Shown: in pieces, positions 60,526 to 64,000 of the stretch | Layout: every line of letters begins with the position of its first letter | Position numbering within the stretch: the stretch's first letter is position 1 | Source of the DNA: Buxus sempervirens | Lineage: Eukaryota > Streptophyta > Magnoliopsida > Buxales > Buxaceae | DNA length: 64,000 nt | Assembly: GCA_947561395.2 (NCBI GenBank) | Contig: OX387186.1 | Location: 5,672,835 to 5,736,834, forward strand | Direction: 5' to 3' | Notes under the pieces: generated by a model | What the model was told of the DNA's origin: nothing | Seen by the model: only the letters and a program-made list of their open reading frames with translations | Databases searched by the model: none | Position numbers and translations under genes: made by a program

Positions 60526-60608
60526 AAGAATCAGAAAGAACGTAGCGAGGAGACTTGGATCACATAATAGAGTCCATCATCACCACTCCTTTCTTTCATC
60601 ATCTTCTT
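60526..60608 (-). ncRNA. Box C/D snoRNA guiding 5.8S rRNA methylation
   Basis: Read on the minus strand there is box C ATGATGA (60602-60596), a C'-like GTGATGA (60583-60577) and box D CTGA (60534-60531). A terminal stem AAGAA/TTCTT lies outside the boxes. Directly before box D is CGCTACGTTCTTT, complementary over 12 bases plus one G-U pair to the plant 5.8S rRNA sequence AAGAACGTAGCG. The fifth base before box D faces an A, which by the usual Arabidopsis numbering is 5.8S A47, a known 2'-O-methylated site. The spacing, stem and target together make this a strong call. No clear D' box is seen. Exact ends are inferred. Confidence 0.85.
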
Positions 60609-60744
60609 CTTATTTCTTATTCTTTAAAACGAAAGACTCTTCATACAAGAACAAGACCAGCTTCGCAATCAGAAACAGAAAGTCTAAAACTGATCTTAAG
60701 GAGGCATGCACAGGGAGATGTGTGAGTGAAGCCCAGAATCATAC

Positions 60745-60772
60745 TTTATATAGCAGCGAACTTGAAACCCTA
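60745..60772 (-). promoter_or_regulatory. snoRNA gene promoter: TATA box and telobox
   Basis: On the minus strand a telobox (TTAGGGTTT, 60764-60772) is followed by CTATATAAAG (about 60744-60753), then TGGGCTT near 60730. Teloboxes with a TATA box are typical of plant snoRNA and ribosomal-protein promoters. The distance to the snoRNA is about 135 bp, so a longer precursor is likely. Confidence 0.65.
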
Positions 60773-60789
60773 AAAAACGTATCACTCTT

Positions 60790-61090
60790 GGCCGTCCGAT
60801 TTTCCATATCTACGGTAAGAGATCCGTAAAGACGTAAAAGCCCCTTTCCTTTTGATTTATTCACGTCGATATGATACTATCTATCTATACTATTATTAAA
60901 CTTTAATTAATAGGAAGAGAAAAAACAAAAAAAACAAAAAAACTATTATTAATAGGAAGAAGGGGATATTCCCCAAGATCCTTGGGCTTCTTCTTCGGTT
61001 TCTTTTCTTTTTTTTCCTTTGTTTCCAACTATTATCCTCTCAACTAAAACAATCCCCAATTATAACGAGACCATATCAACTGATCCCTCA
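60790..61090. other. Intergenic, no gene seen
   Basis: AT-rich. The segment around 60886-61070 has wording (CTATACTATTATTAAA, GGATATTCCCC) like the small Helitron at 30665-30851, but I could not fix its ends. Confidence 0.3.
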
Positions 61091-61211
61091 TGCTGGAAGA
61101 TCTGCCGATCCAACGCTGTAAGATGTGTACACATAGGCTTTATACACTTATGTTGACACATACATCACCGTTAGACTAGCAGATCTTCTAATCAAGGACT
61201 CCAGCAGAATT
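61091..61211. mobile_element. Foldback MITE
   Basis: The left arm starts TGCTGG and AAGATCTGC; the right arm on the other strand starts TGCTGG and, after 13 extra bases, AAGATCTGC. The two arms continue to pair (CGATCCAACG with TAGTCTAACG) down to the centre near ACACATAGG/ACATAAG. The element at 1045-1354 shares GCTGGAAGATC. Confidence 0.55.
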
Positions 61212-61498
61212 CAAGTCAATTATAACCACCCCACTTTCCACTTTCAAATTTAAACCTCACCCTACTTTTATGCACGTACCACCACTAGTATTATTACAAA
61301 CGGATTTGGAAATAGATCCAATATGAAAAGATGAGATAATTTAACATAAAACGTTTATTACATTTAAATATCAACGTATATGTGAAATCTGATAGCAATC
61401 TCCTTATTGAATTAAATATCAAAATGGCATATCTTTGAAAAAATAGCTAAACAATTCGACCTCTGAGTGAGTGGAGTTGAGCTGCAAGTTTTCACTTT

Positions 61499-63886
61499 TC
61501 AGACAGCGGCTTTGAGTATTCTGTCGAAGGCAGTCTCCAAGCAAGCGCAGAATTTCTTTTGGTTAATGAAGCCTTTTTGTGTTGTCACAGCCACCCTCAA
61601 CGTTCCCATGTAACTCACCACTGTTATGGTCACACTCTGCATGTCAACACTCGCAAAATGTAAGCCTCTGGAAGAATTAGGACACCATTACTAAATTTAC
61701 CCAATGAAAAAGAAAAATCTTATTAAAATTGAACAATTGAGATTATTGTAAAAGATTTTTTTTTTTTTTTGAAGATATATGAATATTGGAAGATTAAAAT
61801 TGAACTAATTAATTGTGGAGGCATGTTATTATCATTGAGATTATTGCAACACTGAACTTAATTTGAGACCAATAATTAGTTCATAAGCTAAGTTTTTGTG
61901 AGCCCCACTACACACTTTTATTATAAATCTATGTAATTTTATATTATATTTATAAAAGTAAGCAAAATATTATTATTTTTAATAACTTCGATCTTTTAAG
62001 GCAATTCGGCTTGAGTATATGCATATTGTTAAGGAGTAGAGGCAATTTATGCATAGCGTAGAAGAGAGGGAATGAAATTGTCTGCAGCTTTTTACTGCAG
62101 TTGTCGTGAGATGCTGTCGTGTGGAGCATCTCATAGCCTGTATTATTCACTATTTTGTGTGTGGGGTCCACTTGAAATAATAAAAGCTATGAGATACTCC
62201 GCATAACTGCATCTCACGGCTACTGCAATGATTGCCGCAGCATAACACTACAACATGTCAACCCATGAGAGCCTTTAAGCTTGCCCTAGGGCTGACAGAC
62301 AGATTAAAAAAGTGAGCAACCGAGAACTGCACATCGTCTGCGATACAGATATCATTTACAGCATGTACAACAAAAGACATTGATATGGGATCCACCAAAA
62401 TATTAATTGAGTGGGTTAGGATCACTGAGTTGTTGTACATGCTGTAAAGTAAATCTGCACAAGAGATGTTCATTAACTTAAGGCCTACCTGAGGGACGCC
62501 GGCCACCATGAAGTAGAAGCCCCTTATTGGATGATCAGCCAATGATATCCGTTCTGTTGGTCCCACCATGCTCGACAACGCCATGCTGGTGTTGCTCAGC
62601 GTCTTATGGATGTACTGAGATGCTGCCTGCATTATTAACAACACGAACTCTTTCATGGTCGATCACATTACAAGTTGAGGGATCTTAATTACTACCGTAC
62701 AAAAGTTTATAATATATGAGTTCGATCATGGCGTATATAATCAACCTCAGGGCCTTTGAGTGACCTCATCATCTCGAGAAGTCTGCCGGTGAGAAAAACA
62801 GCAAGCGAGCTTCTCTTCCTCTTGATTATTTGCATTGCTTGAAAGACAAAGTCGAGGGGATTCGCAATCTCCGCGTTGACGGATTCGGGAATGGAAATGT
62901 GCAAGAAGCCGAATTGGTTTCCCCAAGGCGAGTCGGAATCTGGCTTCGTCATCTCCTCCACCGTCTTGTAGTTGTAGCTGCCGATGGCCCTAGTATTCTG
63001 CAACACCAATATCGTGGACTGTGCGTTGCTTGCACCAGGGCTCTCCCTTTGCATGTATAGCCGAGTTCCGTAGAATATTACTCCCGTGAGAACGCCATTC
63101 ACCGTCTGTTGACAATAAATTTGAACTTTGTTACAACATAGGGCATAACCTAAATGGAATAGTAATTTTCCCATAAAAGTTTCTGATTTAACATGAAATT
63201 CCATGAAACCATTGACCAAAGCATAAGGCATGTGCGGATAACTATTAATGCATTTGAGAGTGACAACAGGACAGCGTCAGTTGTGGTAGTGGTGCTTAAA
63301 TGAACCTTACCGCTCCAATCTTGTTCTTGATTTGTTTAATCTTGTCCAAAGAGAACGCCACCGTAGATATGTCCATCGGCAGGAAATCCACTCCGACTTC
63401 CCCGGACCTAATCGGCGTTCGGTCGTCTTCCACTAAACTGCTCTTGAGAACACTCCAACCGAAGTCCCTGCCAGTGTTGAGCAAGTAAGAGAAAATTCCA
63501 TGCAAGCTCTTATAGATGCTCCAGTCTTTGCCGTCCGATCTTGATTCCGTCCGTGAGGACGGAAATGTTAAGGGAAGAGAAGGATTGTCTGCTCTTTGGA
63601 AGCAAGAAAGCAGAGCTCCCATTAGAGAGAAGCCATCGCCAAGTGCGTGGTGCATCTTTATTACAAAGCTCTCGGCTGCACTGCTTGTGGGGTACTTGAA
63701 TATGTGAATATCCCACAATGGACGGCTCTGTGGGAGCTTTTCCATGGCTATCTTCGTTAAATATTCGTGAAAGTAAGCGTCGTAAGACTCCAGCGACAAA
63801 CCGTTTGGGAAGACAGGGACATTGACGTGGTCCTCGAGCTTCACTTCCACTCTCCTCCATTGTTTCACTCCATGGTCGTCTTTGAC
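61499..63886 (-). CDS. Wax ester synthase/diacylglycerol acyltransferase, 3' part
   Basis: This is a bifunctional WS/DGAT-type O-acyltransferase (WSD family) that joins fatty alcohols or diacylglycerol to acyl-CoA in the ER for wax or oil. Visible exons (minus) are 63311-63886, 62746-63105, 62489-62626 and 61499-61636, all in phase and GT-AG, giving 403 residues. The catalytic HHxxxDG motif is HHALGDG (about 63632-63652). Later family marks include IGATVNGVLTGV across an exon junction, NPLDFVF, the NxxG-like FYFMVAGVPQ segment and the conserved end SYMGTLRVAV with the stop at 61499. The first exon or exons (about 60-80 residues) lie beyond the right edge of the window. Nothing looks broken. 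Confidence 0.92.
62082..62240. mobile_element. Foldback MITE in WSD intron
   Basis: Two arms of about 70 bp pair with each other: CTGCAG-TTACTGCAG-TGTCGTGAGATGC on the left and, on the other strand, CTGCGGCAATCATTGCAG then CCGTGAGATGC on the right. It is intronic (61637-62488). No clear target duplication was found. Confidence 0.65.
62343..62457. mobile_element. Small foldback MITE in WSD intron
   Basis: A perfect 17-bp inverted repeat TTTACAGCATGTACAAC (62355-62371 and 62432-62448) extends imperfectly to CAGAT at both outer ends. It lies in the same intron as the MITE at 62082-62240. Confidence 0.6.
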
Positions 63887-64000
63887 CTGAAAGTTGCACC
63901 AATAATTCAACCCCTTTATGTAGTTTTAATCCAAACAAGTTAATCCGAGTTTTGAAACCCTGGCTTAGGATGTATTTGATTCGTTTGAACTTGATTAGAA

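Noticed and set aside
60610-60740. Second snoRNA upstream of the one at 60526-60608
   Set aside because: CTGA words occur, but there is no good box C, stem or rRNA match.

Overview
This is nuclear DNA of a flowering plant, most likely a woody, non-grass species. The signs are spliced genes with GT-AG introns, AT-rich intergenic DNA, G-type lectin receptor kinases in tandem, and many small plant transposons (Mutator-, hAT- and Harbinger-type MITEs, SINEs, LINE 3' ends, a Helitron, solo LTRs, a TRIM). The genus cannot be read from the sequence.

Left two thirds (1-43,000): a decaying tandem cluster of G-type lectin S-receptor-like kinase genes, all on the minus strand and all intronless. I number the five main copies GLK1 (7125-9440), GLK2 (11216-15949), GLK3 (18828-21278), GLK4 (24371-26781) and GLK5 (35721-38158). 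There are also an N-terminal stub (32985-33272) and two older, strongly decayed relatives (28196-30345 and 39060-41175). Only GLK1 keeps one uninterrupted frame from signal peptide to kinase end. GLK2 is split by a 2.4-kb solo LTR and has lost the ATP-binding lysine. GLK3, GLK4 and GLK5 carry stops and frameshifts. About 20,905-32,349 (copy A) and 32,990-43,000 (copy B) form a direct segmental duplication. Copy A then received two LINE 3' ends, a third 80-bp retroposed tail, a solo LTR, a Helitron and a 132-bp retroposed piece, while copy B received a SINE. GLK5 is a chimera, with a GLK4-like ectodomain and a GLK1-like kinase.

Right third (43,000-64,000): ordinary single-copy genes. A two-exon Ole e 1/proline-rich arabinogalactan-type cell-wall protein lies at 43406-44195 (+). 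A complete nine-exon dihydroorotase gene (pyrimidine synthesis) runs over 44532-54066 (-). It is divergent from a complete ten-exon S4-domain organelle protein gene at 54408-58833 (+), and the two share a short promoter region. A box C/D snoRNA that matches 5.8S rRNA lies at about 60526-60608 (-), with a telobox/TATA promoter. The 3' part of a wax ester synthase/diacylglycerol acyltransferase gene runs from 61499 to beyond the right edge (-).

I see no prokaryote-like operon, CRISPR array or new defence system. The most informative items are the chimeric and repeatedly broken receptor kinases, the transposon record that dates the duplication, the snoRNA, and an upstream ORF in the dihydroorotase leader whose stop overlaps the main start codon.
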